DNA of 62,705 nt from Planctomyces sp. (GCA_016795105.1 JAEUIH010000043.1:1-62705); one strand, 5' to 3'; numbered from the stretch's first letter, positions 36,869 through 46,349 are shown. The notes: a model not told the origin generated them from the sequence alone. Numbers and translations: made by a program.

Positions 36869-38407
36869 ATGTTTCAGATGATTCGAAGCATGACGATCAC
36901 GTCACGACTCTTTCTCCTGGTAGGGATAGCAGTCACATCGCTTCTATTGAACTCAGTTTCAGGTTGGTGGACCCTTAGTACAGCAAAGGTAAACGGCCCG
37001 TATTACAAGGAGATCATTGTAGGGAAGGACGTTCTGGCAGACATCTTGCCACCGCCTGAGTACATCGTCGAGTCGTACCTGACAGCAATGCAGCTGGTAG
37101 ATGCGAGCGAGACCATGAACACTACGGAACTGACGACAGTCCGACGAAAGCTCGAACAACTGAAGTCGGACTACGTCACAAGGCATCGATACTGGGAAAA
37201 GGAGTTGCGTAATGAGCAAATGCGTACACTATTGCTTGAAAAGAGCTACGAACCAGCCCAGAGCTTTTTTAAAGTTGTTGACCAGGAGTTAATACCAGCA
37301 TGTGAATCGGGCAATGTAGAGCATGCAAAGAAAGTGTTGAGAGATACTGCGAAGAAGTACTACGAAGAACACCGAAAGGCCGTAGACGAGTTAGTGGAAG
37401 TAGCAACGCAATTTGCCTCAGATACTGAAGCAACAGCGATCAAAGATGTGGATCAGCGAAACTATTGGACGCAGTTCCTTGCTGGATTTCTTGTCGTGAC
37501 TGCGGTAGTTCTTGGATGGACTATGGCGCGAGGTATTTGCAGACGCTTGACCGAGTCCGCTAATGCGGTGAGAGATGTAGTAAGGCTGGATTTGTGTGCT
37601 GTCAGTGAACAGATGCAACACAATGCTGAAGAGACGACACACCAGGCTACTCTCGCAAGCGGTGCCGCTGAGGAGGTGAGCACAAATGCTCAGGCACTAT
37701 CTACTGCAGTGCAGGAATTTAATGCAAGCATTAGAGAGATTTCAGGCAACACATCTCACGCAGCGGCGGTCGCAAGCGCAGCCGTAGAGGCCGCTAATCG
37801 CACAAATTCGACAGTGATGAAACTGGGGGAGAGCAGCGAAGAGATTGGAAATGTGATCAAGGTCATCAACTCGATTGCTGAACAGACAAATCTGCTGGCT
37901 CTGAATGCCACGATCGAAGCGGCTCGAGCGGGTGAAGCTGGTAAAGGCTTTGCCGTCGTGGCGAATGAAGTCAAAGAACTGGCCAAGCAGACCAGCCATG
38001 CGACAGAAGATATCATTCGAAAAATCGCCATGATCCAGGAAGACACTCATCAGGCGGTTGACGCGATCGGTCAGGTAAGCGGAATCATCCGACAGATCAG
38101 TGAGAGCCAGAATGCGATCGCCAGCGCAGTCGAAGAACAGTCCGCGATGACCGGAGAGATCAGCCGAAATATTTCCGAAGTTGCCGCGGGAAGCAGTGAA
38201 ATCGCTAAGAACATCACTCGGGTCGCTGAGGCCGCAAAGAACACGTCCGAAGGTACTCATAACACGATGCGGGCAGCAGGTGACATCGAAGCGATGGCCG
38301 ATGATTTGCTCAGTCTCGTGGGAGAAGTTCGACAAGCTCTGCCAGGACGCATAACAGCCACACCGGCAGAATCAAACAGCCGACCCATCCGATCCACGAG
38401 AGGCTGA
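36869..38407 (+). CDS. methyl-accepting chemoreceptor 4, second sensor type
   Basis: A 512-residue receptor. TM1 about 13-33, TM2 about 200-222. The periplasmic domain is predicted all-helical and starts with a conserved block [13 protein letters not shown]...[13 protein letters not shown] (42-71), which is repeated in receptor 5. I recognise this block from other proteobacterial-type receptors but cannot name the domain or ligand. No HAMP is evident. The signalling domain (tip [20 protein letters not shown]) is nearly identical to that of receptor 3, and the last 20 residues are variable. ATG start at 36869; an internal ATG four codons later is possible. Confidence 0.92.
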   Translation: MFQMIRSMTITSRLFLLVGIAVTSLLLNSVSGWWTLSTAKVNGPYYKEIIVGKDVLADILPPPEYIVESYLTAMQLVDASETMNTTELTTVRRKLEQLKSDYVTRHRYWEKELRNEQMRTLLLEKSYEPAQSFFKVVDQELIPACESGNVEHAKKVLRDTAKKYYEEHRKAVDELVEVATQFASDTEATAIKDVDQRNYWTQFLAGFLVVTAVVLGWTMARGICRRLTESANAVRDVVRLDLCAVSEQMQHNAEETTHQATLASGAAEEVSTNAQALSTAVQEFNASIREISGNTSHAAAVASAAVEAANRTNSTVMKLGESSEEIGNVIKVINSIAEQTNLLALNATIEAARAGEAGKGFAVVANEVKELAKQTSHATEDIIRKIAMIQEDTHQAVDAIGQVSGIIRQISESQNAIASAVEEQSAMTGEISRNISEVAAGSSEIAKNITRVAEAAKNTSEGTHNTMRAAGDIEAMADDLLSLVGEVRQALPGRITATPAESNSRPIRSTRG

Positions 38408-38463
38408 ATTCAGTACAGCCGACCGACCGGCGGCTGAAGAATCAGACGAGTAAGAGATACCCT

Positions 38464-39819
38464 ATGAAACACTGGATAAAAAATATGACAACGGCAGGCA
38501 AGCTCAGGGCCTTTGTCAGCCTTGTCATCCTGCTGGCCGTAATCAGTATCGGGTGGTCGCTGAACATCGTTCGCGTTACGCGAGTCCACGGACCTTATTA
38601 TCAGCGAATCGTCGCAGGAAAAGACATCATCGCCGATATTCTGCCACCTCCGGAGTACATCGTCGAATCCTACCTGACGGCACTGCAGATGATCGACTCT
38701 CAGGAGTCCGGACAATTGGAGGAATTCAAAGACAGCGTTGAACGAATGCATCGACTGAAGGCAGAACACGAAGCTCGACATGTCTACTGGGACGAGGCGC
38801 TTGAAGTCGAAGGTATGCGAAGTCTGCTGCTGGAAGAAGCCTATTTTCCAGCGAAGAAGTTTTTCGAGGAAGCAGAGCAGCAACTCATACCGCTTTGTCA
38901 GTCCGGAAAGCTGAGTGAGGCAAAGACATTACTCAGAGGTTCCATGAAGGTGTCTTACGAGCAGCATCGGGACGCCGTAGATCGCCTTGTGGTAACAGCA
39001 ACTGCTTACGCGGCCGACAATGAGAAAGCGGTTTCGAGCGAGGTTCTGTGGCAAACGGTCGCACTTGCAACATTTTGCGGTGTCGGAGTTTTGCTCGTGA
39101 TCGGCTTTGGAGCTCGCTTCATTCGCGGAACGCTCGTATTGCTGGAGACCGCGGGTAAATCCGTAGCTGTTCAGTCGGGCGAACTGAAAGACACAGCAAG
39201 CTCGATAGAAACAGCCGTCCGAGAGCTTGAACAGAGCATTCGAGAGATTTCACAAAATACGACGGGAGCAGTCAACATCTGTCAAAAAGCGTCAGAATCG
39301 GTAGGCTCAGCGAGCGGAACGCTGCATCAATTGGGAGACGACAGTCGTCAGATCGGCGACATCATCAAGGTGATCCAGCAAATTACTCATCAGACAAACC
39401 TGCTCGCCCTGAACGCAACCATAGAGGCAGCTCGGGCAGGGGATTCAGGCCGAGGATTTGCGGTGGTGGCTCGTGAAGTCAAAGACCTGGCGAAGCAGAC
39501 CAGTGAAGCAGCAGTAACCATCACACAACAGATCGAGGCCATTCAGTCACGATCTCAGAACGCAGTATCCGCGATAGAACTCGTCAGCGATGTCATGGAA
39601 GAAATACGACATACGCAAACAGCGATCGCGTCTGCTGTTGAACAACAGACAGCCATGACTTCGGACCTTGGTCGGAGTGTGCAGGTGATCGCCGAGAACA
39701 GCCGAGTGATCTCGGAGAATATCGAGACCCTGCAGGGAAGGGAAAACCAGCGGTTCAGTTCACACAATCCATCAGAGTTCAGCAAAAACTTTGGGATGAC
39801 AGCCGTGGCTATGACCTAA
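38464..39819 (+). CDS. methyl-accepting chemoreceptor 5, second sensor type
   Basis: A 451-residue receptor. TM1 about 13-34, TM2 about 199-220. The periplasmic domain shares the [12 protein letters not shown]...[13 protein letters not shown] block (43-71) and overall length with receptor 4. Its signalling part is more diverged (tip [24 protein letters not shown], with His in place of the usual Glu at the tip start). The C-terminus is short. The pair 4 and 5 probably arose by duplication, followed by replacement of the signalling half of receptor 4. Confidence 0.92.
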   Translation: MKHWIKNMTTAGKLRAFVSLVILLAVISIGWSLNIVRVTRVHGPYYQRIVAGKDIIADILPPPEYIVESYLTALQMIDSQESGQLEEFKDSVERMHRLKAEHEARHVYWDEALEVEGMRSLLLEEAYFPAKKFFEEAEQQLIPLCQSGKLSEAKTLLRGSMKVSYEQHRDAVDRLVVTATAYAADNEKAVSSEVLWQTVALATFCGVGVLLVIGFGARFIRGTLVLLETAGKSVAVQSGELKDTASSIETAVRELEQSIREISQNTTGAVNICQKASESVGSASGTLHQLGDDSRQIGDIIKVIQQITHQTNLLALNATIEAARAGDSGRGFAVVAREVKDLAKQTSEAAVTITQQIEAIQSRSQNAVSAIELVSDVMEEIRHTQTAIASAVEQQTAMTSDLGRSVQVIAENSRVISENIETLQGRENQRFSSHNPSEFSKNFGMTAVAMT

Positions 39820-39911
39820 GAAATAGATCAGACATCTTCGGAAAATACTTACCTCAAAAAAACAGACTTTGCCTGTATCAAGAACGGGTCAATTCCAACA
39901 AAGGATTCAGC

Positions 39912-40295
39912 ATGTACGCCCTGATCATCGATGACTCCCGAGCTATGCGGCGGATTCTTCGACAGATTGTTGAACCACTCGGGTTCGAAATCATGGAAGC
40001 AGGAAACGGCCAGGAAGGGCTGGCCTGCCTGCACCAGGTAGACCACGTTGAACTCACACTCGTGGACTGGAACATGCCCGTCATGAACGGACTCGAATTC
40101 GTAAAGGCAGTACGAGCCGATGATGGCTGGCGGGAAATGAAACTGGTCATGGTGACAACGGAAACAGAACCAGCCCAGATGGCACGTGCTCTGATGGCGG
40201 GAGTCGATGAGTTCGTCATGAAGCCGTTCACAGCGGACATACTTCTGGACAAGCTGCGACTGATCGGTGTCAACATGACACAACAGGCCGGTTAG
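39912..40295 (+). CDS. cheY: single-domain response regulator CheY
   Basis: A 127-residue receiver domain. The acidic pair D7-D8 (LIIDDSR), phospho-acceptor D52 (LVDWNMPVMNG), the conserved Thr/Ser region (MVTTETE) and K105 (FVMKPFT) are all present. It has no output domain, so it acts by binding a partner such as a flagellar switch or pilus motor. AAGGA precedes the ATG by 7 bases. It follows the receptor block. Confidence 0.94.
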   Translation: MYALIIDDSRAMRRILRQIVEPLGFEIMEAGNGQEGLACLHQVDHVELTLVDWNMPVMNGLEFVKAVRADDGWREMKLVMVTTETEPAQMARALMAGVDEFVMKPFTADILLDKLRLIGVNMTQQAG

Positions 40296-40406
40296 GCCGG
40301 AAGCTCATCACAACAGGCCGACCAGGCCTGAAGTACAACCCGCCGGCCGACCGGGTCTGAAGAAGCGGGAGATCATCAGGTGGATTCATATCAGGAAGAG
40401 GCAGCA

Positions 40407-41306
40407 ATGAGTGTGGGAGCAGTATTAGCTGATCCCGTGATCCCGGAGAATCTGGAGAGCCTGTTTCGTCGAAGGACGCAGGATCTTCAGATGTTGCCGG
40501 CGATCGCGATTCAGGCGCTGGAGATCGCCAAAGATCCGGATTGCGCGATCACGGAATTTACGGCTGTTGTGGAACGAGACGTGAAACTGGCGGCCGACAT
40601 ACTGGGAATGGCGAATTCCGCACTGTATTCACCGGGTCGACCCATCGTCAATTTGCATCAGTCGGTCGTACGACTGGGGTTTCGCCAGTGCAAGAATCTG
40701 ATACTCAGCACCAGTATGACTTCGTTAATGAAGAAGATCACTCTGGGTGAAGAGTGGATTCGAGAAGTACTTTGGAGACACGGCTTTCTCACGGCAATGC
40801 TGGCGATCAATGTGAATCGCTGTGTGGGCGCGGGATTTCAGGGTGAGGAATTCGCGGCCGGGCTGATTCATGATTTCGGTCGTACGTTGTTTGCTGTTTG
40901 TCTGCCGGAACAGTTTGCTCAGATCGACCCGCTGGAATTCGTGGAAGGTCCTTCTCTGCTGCCCGATGAACTGGAAGCATGTGGGACAAATCATTGTGAA
41001 GTCGGGGCCTGGTTCGCTCAGGTGAATCGACTGCCGACAGAGCTGCAGGAAGTCATTCGTTTTCATCATGACCCGACGCTGGCACTACGTCATCGACGTC
41101 TGGTCGCATTGACGGCTGTGTGTGATCACATGGCGAATCATCTGCAGCGTGGAGAAGACGTTCATACATACGACCTTCGTGAGAATTCTGCGCTCTTCAT
41201 ACTTGAAGGATGCGGGGTCCGAAACGCAGCAGGGCGACTGGTGGATACGGTCGGAGAAGTCATGGAAACAGCGGCGAAGGATGCCGTGGAAATGATGGCA
41301 TTCTGA
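40407..41306 (+). CDS. HDOD domain signalling protein
   Basis: A 299-residue protein from the ATG at 40407 (AGGAAGAGG site 5 bases upstream); the GTG at 40380 also has a possible GGAG site. The HDOD domain covers about 20-220: LPAIAIQALEIAKDPDC, VKLAADILGMANSALYS, HQSVVRLGFRQCKNLIL and FAAGLIHDFGRTLF. HDOD is related to HD phosphohydrolases; the helix HDFGR keeps only part of the metal site. HDOD proteins are often placed with chemotaxis or c-di-GMP genes, with a regulatory role. Between cheY and cheB here, it is likely part of the pathway. Confidence 0.9.
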   Translation: MSVGAVLADPVIPENLESLFRRRTQDLQMLPAIAIQALEIAKDPDCAITEFTAVVERDVKLAADILGMANSALYSPGRPIVNLHQSVVRLGFRQCKNLILSTSMTSLMKKITLGEEWIREVLWRHGFLTAMLAINVNRCVGAGFQGEEFAAGLIHDFGRTLFAVCLPEQFAQIDPLEFVEGPSLLPDELEACGTNHCEVGAWFAQVNRLPTELQEVIRFHHDPTLALRHRRLVALTAVCDHMANHLQRGEDVHTYDLRENSALFILEGCGVRNAAGRLVDTVGEVMETAAKDAVEMMAF

Positions 41307-41330
41307 GAGAGTAGGCTGGAGATTCAGAAA

Positions 41331-42461
41331 ATGACCAGGGCGATCAGAGTAATGATAGCGGATGACTCAACCGTCACGCGTCGCATCCTTGGAGAAGCAA
41401 TCTCCCGGGAAACAGACATGATGCTGGTTGGAGCGGCTACGAATGGTGAAGAAGCAATCGCATTGTTTCGCAGCCACAAGCCGGATGTTGCACTGTTGGA
41501 TGTCGAAATGCCCGTGATTAATGGGATCGAGGCATTGCGATCGATCAGAGCGACCGGGAGTCAGGCACCAATCGTAATGTTCAGCACGCTGACAGTACGT
41601 GGAGCAGAAGCAACACTGGATGCTCTGTCCGCAGGAGCAACGGATTACGTCGCAAAGCCGACAGGCGTAGGTCATGTGGACAAAGCGATCGAGTTCCTGA
41701 AGACCGAAGTGATCCCCAAACTCCGGTTGTGGGGAAATCGCTTCAAGTCTCAGCGAGAATCTGCACCAAAAGTCCAGAAGGATGCAGTAGCGATCCGACC
41801 TGCGGGTGCTGCGGTGGTGGCAGAACCACGTCGAACAGCAGTGGTGTCGACCCGAAAGCGGAGCGGTCAGGCGAACATTCTGGCAATCGGATCTTCGACT
41901 GGAGGTCCGAATGCCCTGGCAGATGTGATGAGCCGACTGCCGAGCGATCTGTCGATACCTGTTGTTATCGCTCAGCATATGCCTCCGATCTTTACACAGC
42001 TGCTGGCCGAACGTCTGGACCGGTGCTCGAAGCTCAAAGTTCGCGAAGGATTTGATGGGGCGGTACTGAAACCCGGTGAAGTCTGGGTTGCTCCAGGTGA
42101 CTTTCACATGACCGTGGCACGACAGGGTACCAGTGTCGTATTAAAAACAAATCAGGCACCGCCGGAAAATTCCTGTCGGCCGTCTGTCGATGTTTTGTTT
42201 CGCTCCGTGGCGGAAGTCTATGGAGGCAACAGTCTCGCAGTTGTATTGACAGGAATGGGAAAAGACGGGGCCGCCGGATGTGTGCAGCTCAGTCAGCTGG
42301 GAGCCACGATACTTGCTCAGGATGAGCAGTCAAGTGTTGTCTGGGGCATGCCTCGAGCCGTCTACGAAGCGGGTGTCGCAGATGCATTGGTACCTCTCAA
42401 TGAAATGCACACCACCATTATGACGCGTTTGAGAAGCAGTGTGGCAGTTGCTTCAGCCTAA
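41331..42461 (+). CDS. cheB: chemotaxis methylesterase/glutamine deamidase CheB
   Basis: Removes methyl groups from receptors. The 376-residue protein has an N-terminal receiver domain (IADDSTVTRRIL; phospho-Asp in LLDVEMPVING; KPTGVG) and a C-terminal esterase domain from about 180. The triad is visible: serine in GSSTGGPNAL (about 185), histidine in AQHMPP and aspartate in GMGKDGAAG. The linker (145-178) is Arg/Ala-rich. It lies 24 bp after the HDOD gene and 43 bp before cheR. Confidence 0.96.
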   Translation: MTRAIRVMIADDSTVTRRILGEAISRETDMMLVGAATNGEEAIALFRSHKPDVALLDVEMPVINGIEALRSIRATGSQAPIVMFSTLTVRGAEATLDALSAGATDYVAKPTGVGHVDKAIEFLKTEVIPKLRLWGNRFKSQRESAPKVQKDAVAIRPAGAAVVAEPRRTAVVSTRKRSGQANILAIGSSTGGPNALADVMSRLPSDLSIPVVIAQHMPPIFTQLLAERLDRCSKLKVREGFDGAVLKPGEVWVAPGDFHMTVARQGTSVVLKTNQAPPENSCRPSVDVLFRSVAEVYGGNSLAVVLTGMGKDGAAGCVQLSQLGATILAQDEQSSVVWGMPRAVYEAGVADALVPLNEMHTTIMTRLRSSVAVASA

Positions 42462-42504
42462 TCATTCAGCATACGGTCTTTGTTAATTTTTCAGGAACAG
42501 CTAT

Positions 42505-43329
42505 ATGCCCCTGGCGGCTCCAGATGTCGAGTACCTGAAGACGGTCATAGCCGAGCGATCCGGCAATGTGATCTCGTCGAATCAGGACTATCTGCTCGAG
42601 TCCAGATTGTCACCCGTGGCCAAAACCATGGGCCTGGATAACGTTGAAAAACTGGTGGCTGAACTGCGTCGACGTCCGGCCAGCCAGCTGCATGATCGCG
42701 TCGCCGAAGCGATGACAATCAATGAGACCAGCTTCTTCCGGGATATCGCACCGTTTGACGCGATGCGAACAGACATACTCCCGGAACTGATCCGTCGACG
42801 TGCCTCATCAAAGAGTCTGTCGATTTGGTGCGGAGCATCGTCCAGCGGGCAGGAACCGTACACGATCGCGATGCTGATCCGCGAACACTTCAATGAACTC
42901 GCCGGCTGGAATGTACGAATTCTGGCCACTGATATCTCAGACGAGATGGTGAAGAGAACCCAGGACGGACTCTATAGCCAGTTTGAAGTCAATCGAGGAT
43001 TGCCGGCGCCGATGTTGATCCGCCATTTTGAACGTAAGGGGACACAATGGCAGGCGAAGCCCGAACTGCGACGTATGATTGACGCAAAGAAGCTGAACCT
43101 GACCACTCCCTGGCCCGCAATTGCTCAGTTTGACATCGTCTTTCTGCGAAATGTCCTGATCTATTTCGATACCACTGCGAAGTCAAAAATTCTGACTCGC
43201 ATTCATAAGTCGCTGCGCCCGGATGGATATCTGTTTCTTGGTGGCGGCGAAACGCTGATTACCCTCAATGTTCCTTTTGTTCGTGAATCCGTTGGAAAGA
43301 CCGTCTGTTTCAGACCGGTCACAGCTTAG
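42505..43329 (+). CDS. cheR: chemotaxis receptor methyltransferase CheR
   Basis: Methylates receptor glutamates with SAM. The 274-residue protein has the N-terminal helical domain with TINETSFFRD and the SAM-binding domain with WCGASSSGQEPYT, ATDIS and FLRNVLIYFD. The usual length and all motifs are intact. AGGAA precedes the ATG by 8 bases. None of the receptors has a recognisable C-terminal tether for CheR. Confidence 0.96.
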   Translation: MPLAAPDVEYLKTVIAERSGNVISSNQDYLLESRLSPVAKTMGLDNVEKLVAELRRRPASQLHDRVAEAMTINETSFFRDIAPFDAMRTDILPELIRRRASSKSLSIWCGASSSGQEPYTIAMLIREHFNELAGWNVRILATDISDEMVKRTQDGLYSQFEVNRGLPAPMLIRHFERKGTQWQAKPELRRMIDAKKLNLTTPWPAIAQFDIVFLRNVLIYFDTTAKSKILTRIHKSLRPDGYLFLGGGETLITLNVPFVRESVGKTVCFRPVTA

Positions 43330-43341
43330 GACCTTTACCTC

Positions 43342-43791
43342 ATGTCGATCGATGCTCAAACACTGCAGCAGGTGGTCAACGACGTCTGTTTCGGTATGCT
43401 CGGGCTTAGCATGGAGCCCGTTGAATCAGAGTCCTGCGAAGAAAAGGAGGCCCTGTCTGCCGTGATTCGCATTTCCGGCGGATGGAATTCTCTCGTGCAG
43501 GTACTGGCCCCGATGTCCACTGCCCGAGTCATCGCGTCAACGATGTTCGCTACCAGCGAAGACGATCTCTCAGAAGAAGAGATCCGAGATGCTGTCGGAG
43601 AAATTGTGAATATGGTGGGTGGAAACCTCAAGGGAATTATGGAAGGCGATTCCAGTCTTTCACTTCCCTGCGTCGGGCTTGCCGACGGCGAAGCACCGTT
43701 TGGTCAGGGATTTGACGGAATCACTGTCGCTCATCGATGCCAGGGCGATGCCCTGATCGTCCGGCTGCTGGATCGTTCAGCAAACAACTGA
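43342..43791 (+). CDS. cheX: CheX-family CheY-P phosphatase
   Basis: A 149-residue protein of the CheC/CheX/FliY phosphatase group that dephosphorylates CheY-P. The active helix EEIRDAVGEIVNMVGGNLKG carries E87 and N90, the ExxN catalytic pair, and a single copy of the motif as in CheX. The flanking strands (SAVIRISGG; LVQVLAPMS) fit the fold. It begins 12 bp after the cheR stop codon. No CheZ is present, so this is the likely signal-termination enzyme. Confidence 0.9.
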   Translation: MSIDAQTLQQVVNDVCFGMLGLSMEPVESESCEEKEALSAVIRISGGWNSLVQVLAPMSTARVIASTMFATSEDDLSEEEIRDAVGEIVNMVGGNLKGIMEGDSSLSLPCVGLADGEAPFGQGFDGITVAHRCQGDALIVRLLDRSANN

Positions 43792-43885
43792 TTCCGTTCG
43801 ATCAATCTCAGATCAAATTCCGCAGCCCGGCCGTTTTCTCCAGGCTAATATTGAATCACAAGACGTGACTTACAGGAGCACAGAG

Positions 43886-44248
43886 ATGAAGATTCTGGTA
43901 GTTGATGACAGCAAAGCGATGAGAATGATTGTCATCAGAACTCTCAAGCAGACAGCCTTTTCAGGCTTCTCTGCAATCGAAGCCAACAACGGGGCCGAAG
44001 CGATTCAGATGATCGCTGAACACAAACCCGATCTCGTACTGTCGGACTGGAACATGCCCGAAATGAAGGGCATCGATCTGCTCAAAAATTTGCGAGCAGC
44101 CGGAAACAATATTCGGTTCGGTTTCATTACTTCCGAAAGCAGTCCGGAAGTTCGAAAAGAAGCAGAAGACAATGGTGCTGCGTTCCTTGTGACTAAGCCT
44201 TTCACCCCAAATTCATTCGAAGCTGCGATCGCACCGGCTCTTGCCTGA
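43886..44248 (+). CDS. cheY: second single-domain response regulator CheY
   Basis: A 120-residue receiver from the ATG at 43886, which has an AGGAG site 8 bases upstream; the ORF continues upstream to 43865 without support. D7-D8 (VVDDSK), phospho-acceptor D54 (LSDWNMPEMKG), the Thr/Ser region (FITSES) and the lysine in VTKPFT are present. It differs from the first CheY in sequence, so the pathway may have two outputs, or one may be a phosphate sink. Confidence 0.93.
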   Translation: MKILVVDDSKAMRMIVIRTLKQTAFSGFSAIEANNGAEAIQMIAEHKPDLVLSDWNMPEMKGIDLLKNLRAAGNNIRFGFITSESSPEVRKEAEDNGAAFLVTKPFTPNSFEAAIAPALA

Positions 44249-44270
44249 TGCAGCACACAGAGGTGACATC

Positions 44271-44732
44271 ATGTCAGATCAGATCCTCCCGACTCTTGAT
44301 AATGTCCAGAAACTGATGCAGTGTCTGCTGGGTAACGGTGTCCAGGCGAAACAGTCTGTGACAGGCCCGGACACGTCAAAACCGTATGTTCTCGCCAGCT
44401 ATGTTGACGAAAACGATCGGATTCGACGTGTTCTCACCTGCGACCTCGGATTGGCAAACTCCCTGGGCGCAGCGATCTCGATGATCCCGGCAGGACTCGC
44501 TACGGATTCCACCAAAGCAGGCTCCGTCCCGGACAACATCAAATTGAATCTGCACGAAGTACTCAACATCTGCGTAAACCTCTTTACAGAAGTCAGTCGC
44601 GAACGACTGACTCTGAAAGATATGAAGGTCTGCGCAGCCGGGGAAGCCGCTCCAGCGGTCTCTCAGTCCATCAAATTCAGCGTTCAAATCCCCAAATACT
44701 CCGGCGGCGTTATGCTCACCGGCAGTGTCTAA
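44271..44732 (+). CDS. chemotaxis-cluster protein, possible divergent CheX/CheC-like
   Basis: A 153-residue protein from the ATG at 44271 (AGAGGTG site upstream), 22 bp after cheY. There is no clear named family. A helix LNLHEVLNICVNLFTEVSR (92-110) contains an ExxN pair (E96, N99), placed like E87/N90 of the neighbouring CheX. The strand VLTCDLGLANSLGAAISMIP before it matches the position of VQVLAPMSTARVIASTMF in CheX. So it may be a phosphatase paralogue or a receptor/CheY-binding homologue that has lost activity (inference). Last gene of the cluster. Confidence 0.65.
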   Translation: MSDQILPTLDNVQKLMQCLLGNGVQAKQSVTGPDTSKPYVLASYVDENDRIRRVLTCDLGLANSLGAAISMIPAGLATDSTKAGSVPDNIKLNLHEVLNICVNLFTEVSRERLTLKDMKVCAAGEAAPAVSQSIKFSVQIPKYSGGVMLTGSV

Positions 44733-44740
44733 GTAGATAA

Positions 44741-44767
44741 GTAGGTTGGGCATTCCTGCCCGACCAA
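44741..44767. repeat. family 2 hairpin repeat, variant copy
   Basis: GTAGGTTGGGCATTCCTGCC followed by CGACCAA. Compared with other copies the outer stem pair is swapped on both sides (GGTTGGGCA/TGCCCGACC in place of GCTTGGGCA/TGCCCGAGC), a compensatory change. It lies between the convergent che cluster and aminotransferase gene. Confidence 0.85.
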
Positions 44768-44826
44768 ATCAAATCCGGCCGTCATTCCCGCCCGACCAGG
44801 CCAAGCCCGGACAATTCCCACCCCGA

Positions 44827-46089
44827 CTACATCGCATATGGCGTAGCCAGACGATGAGTCGGGTGTTTTTCCAGCCATGCGTTAATGCGGTCCGTGCGAC
44901 TGATGGCAACAGGGATAAAGTCGAGTGCCTGCTGAAGGCGCTCGTTCGGCTCCGCACAACTGAACCGCAGAAATCCACCTCCTGCTGCCCCAAAACATTC
45001 ACCGCCCAGACAAGCGACACCAAAGGAGTCGTCCGCTCCCTCGAGCATATACAGGGCGAGTCCGTGGCTGGTGATTCCGAGTCTGTTACAGATCGGTGCC
45101 ACGTTGGGGAATACATAGAAGGTGGCCGTTGGATCGAGCGTTGTAAAGCCTTCGATGCGATTCAGCCCATTTGTGAGCAACATCACCTTTTCACGGAACT
45201 TCAGCATCACGGCGTCACGCTCCGTCGTATCTCGTTCCAGAGCCGCTGTGCCGGCCAGCTGAACGATGGGCGGCGTACAGGACAACGTTGTGTTGATCAT
45301 CTTGCCGATCGCATCAATGATGGCCGGCGACGAAACACAAAACCCGAGCCGCCAGCCACTCATCGAATACGACTTGCTGAACGTATACGCGGCCACACAC
45401 TGTTCCATCATCCCCGGCTGCGATGCCAGCGAGTGATGCTGGCCCTTCCAGATCATGTGACAATATGGCTCATCACTAAACACAGCGACGTTCTTCCCAC
45501 GAATCAGATCGGCAATGTCACGCAGGTCCTGCTCGGTGGAGACACCGCCCGTCGGATTGTGAGGCGAATTCAGGAAGATCGCGCGAGGGGCCGGGTCGGT
45601 TTTCAGAAAGTCTTCAATGTCCGCGACCTGAGGACGGAACTGAGTCTCCTGTCGGAGCGATTTAATGACCGGGCGGGCGCCTCGTCGCTGAATATTGGGA
45701 ATGTATGTAGGGAAGTATGGACTAAAGATCAGGCAGCCATCTCCAGGATTCAGAAACGCTTCGCAAAAGAATTGTTCGAAGACTTTTGCTCCCGGACCGA
45801 CGGCAATATTCTCGGCGGACGCCGGAATACCAAATTCGCTTTTTACAAAACGAGCAGCAGCCTGACGAAACTCCGGGATCCCGGGTGACGGACAATAGTG
45901 AGACTGATTGTCGTGGATCGCCTGCAGTCCCGATGCTCGGGCTGACTCAGTACTGTTGAACGGGCTGTCGCCGATCTCCAGCTCCACGACATCCTTGCCC
46001 GCAGCCTTCAGCTTTTTTGCGGCTGCAAGGACGGTAAAGGCAGTTTCCACGTTCAGGGATTTAGCGAATTCACTGAGCTGTACAGACAT
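44827..46089 (-). CDS. class I/II PLP-dependent aminotransferase
   Basis: A 420-residue fold-type I aminotransferase related to aspartate aminotransferases. Landmarks are SPGIPEFRQAAARF, the substrate/PLP region NSPHNPTGG, FSDEPYCHMIW, the Schiff-base lysine at about 239 in TFSKSYSMSGWRLG, and the carboxylate-binding arginine in FLRFSCAEP. The amino donor and product are not evident. The ATG at 46089 has a GGAAC site 7 bases upstream; the open frame continues to 46161 with no support. It converges with the che cluster. Confidence 0.9.
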   Translation of the reverse strand: MSVQLSEFAKSLNVETAFTVLAAAKKLKAAGKDVVELEIGDSPFNSTESARASGLQAIHDNQSHYCPSPGIPEFRQAAARFVKSEFGIPASAENIAVGPGAKVFEQFFCEAFLNPGDGCLIFSPYFPTYIPNIQRRGARPVIKSLRQETQFRPQVADIEDFLKTDPAPRAIFLNSPHNPTGGVSTEQDLRDIADLIRGKNVAVFSDEPYCHMIWKGQHHSLASQPGMMEQCVAAYTFSKSYSMSGWRLGFCVSSPAIIDAIGKMINTTLSCTPPIVQLAGTAALERDTTERDAVMLKFREKVMLLTNGLNRIEGFTTLDPTATFYVFPNVAPICNRLGITSHGLALYMLEGADDSFGVACLGGECFGAAGGGFLRFSCAEPNERLQQALDFIPVAISRTDRINAWLEKHPTHRLATPYAM

Positions 46090-46283
46090 GGTTCGTTCCG
46101 GTTGATCAAAATGGGCTTCACAGGCTGCTGGAAAGCCGAAAAGTGAATTGAATTGTTGCACTCTACTCAGTGTAACAGTTCAAAATGCGAGAGCCATTCC
46201 ATGAGCCCCCCGGAATTCTCCGCAGGAATTCTGCCACACATCCCCGAAACTCACTCACGTTTACATCGAGTATCAACGTAAAG

Positions 46284-46312
46284 TAGCAGGCAGACTCCGT
46301 CTGCCGTCCGCC
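46284..46312. repeat. REP-like element, family 1, single arm
   Basis: GTAGCA then the stem GGCAGAC-TCC-GTCTGCC and GTCCGC. It faces the copy at 46350 with about 37 bp between, as if one two-armed element had been split by an insertion. Confidence 0.8.
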
Positions 46313-46349
46313 CGAATCCTCCGACACAGGCAAAAAGCCACGTGATGGT

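Larger units (their letters stand above)
29774..44732 (+). other. chemosensory gene cluster (probable operon)
   Basis: Fourteen plus-strand genes with short gaps: cheA, cheW, five chemoreceptors, cheY, an HDOD gene, cheB, cheR, cheX, cheY and a CheX-like gene. All core functions of a receptor array are present: kinase, coupling protein, receptors, methyltransferase, methylesterase, phosphatase and two single-domain response regulators. There is no CheD or CheZ. No flagellar, pilus or diguanylate cyclase gene is included, so the output is not given by the context. Confidence 0.9.

Noticed and set aside
44746-45888. Long plus-strand frame (380 codons) opposite the aminotransferase gene
   Set aside because: The minus strand has the PLP lysine and all aminotransferase motifs; the plus-strand frame is a shadow that begins in a repeat.
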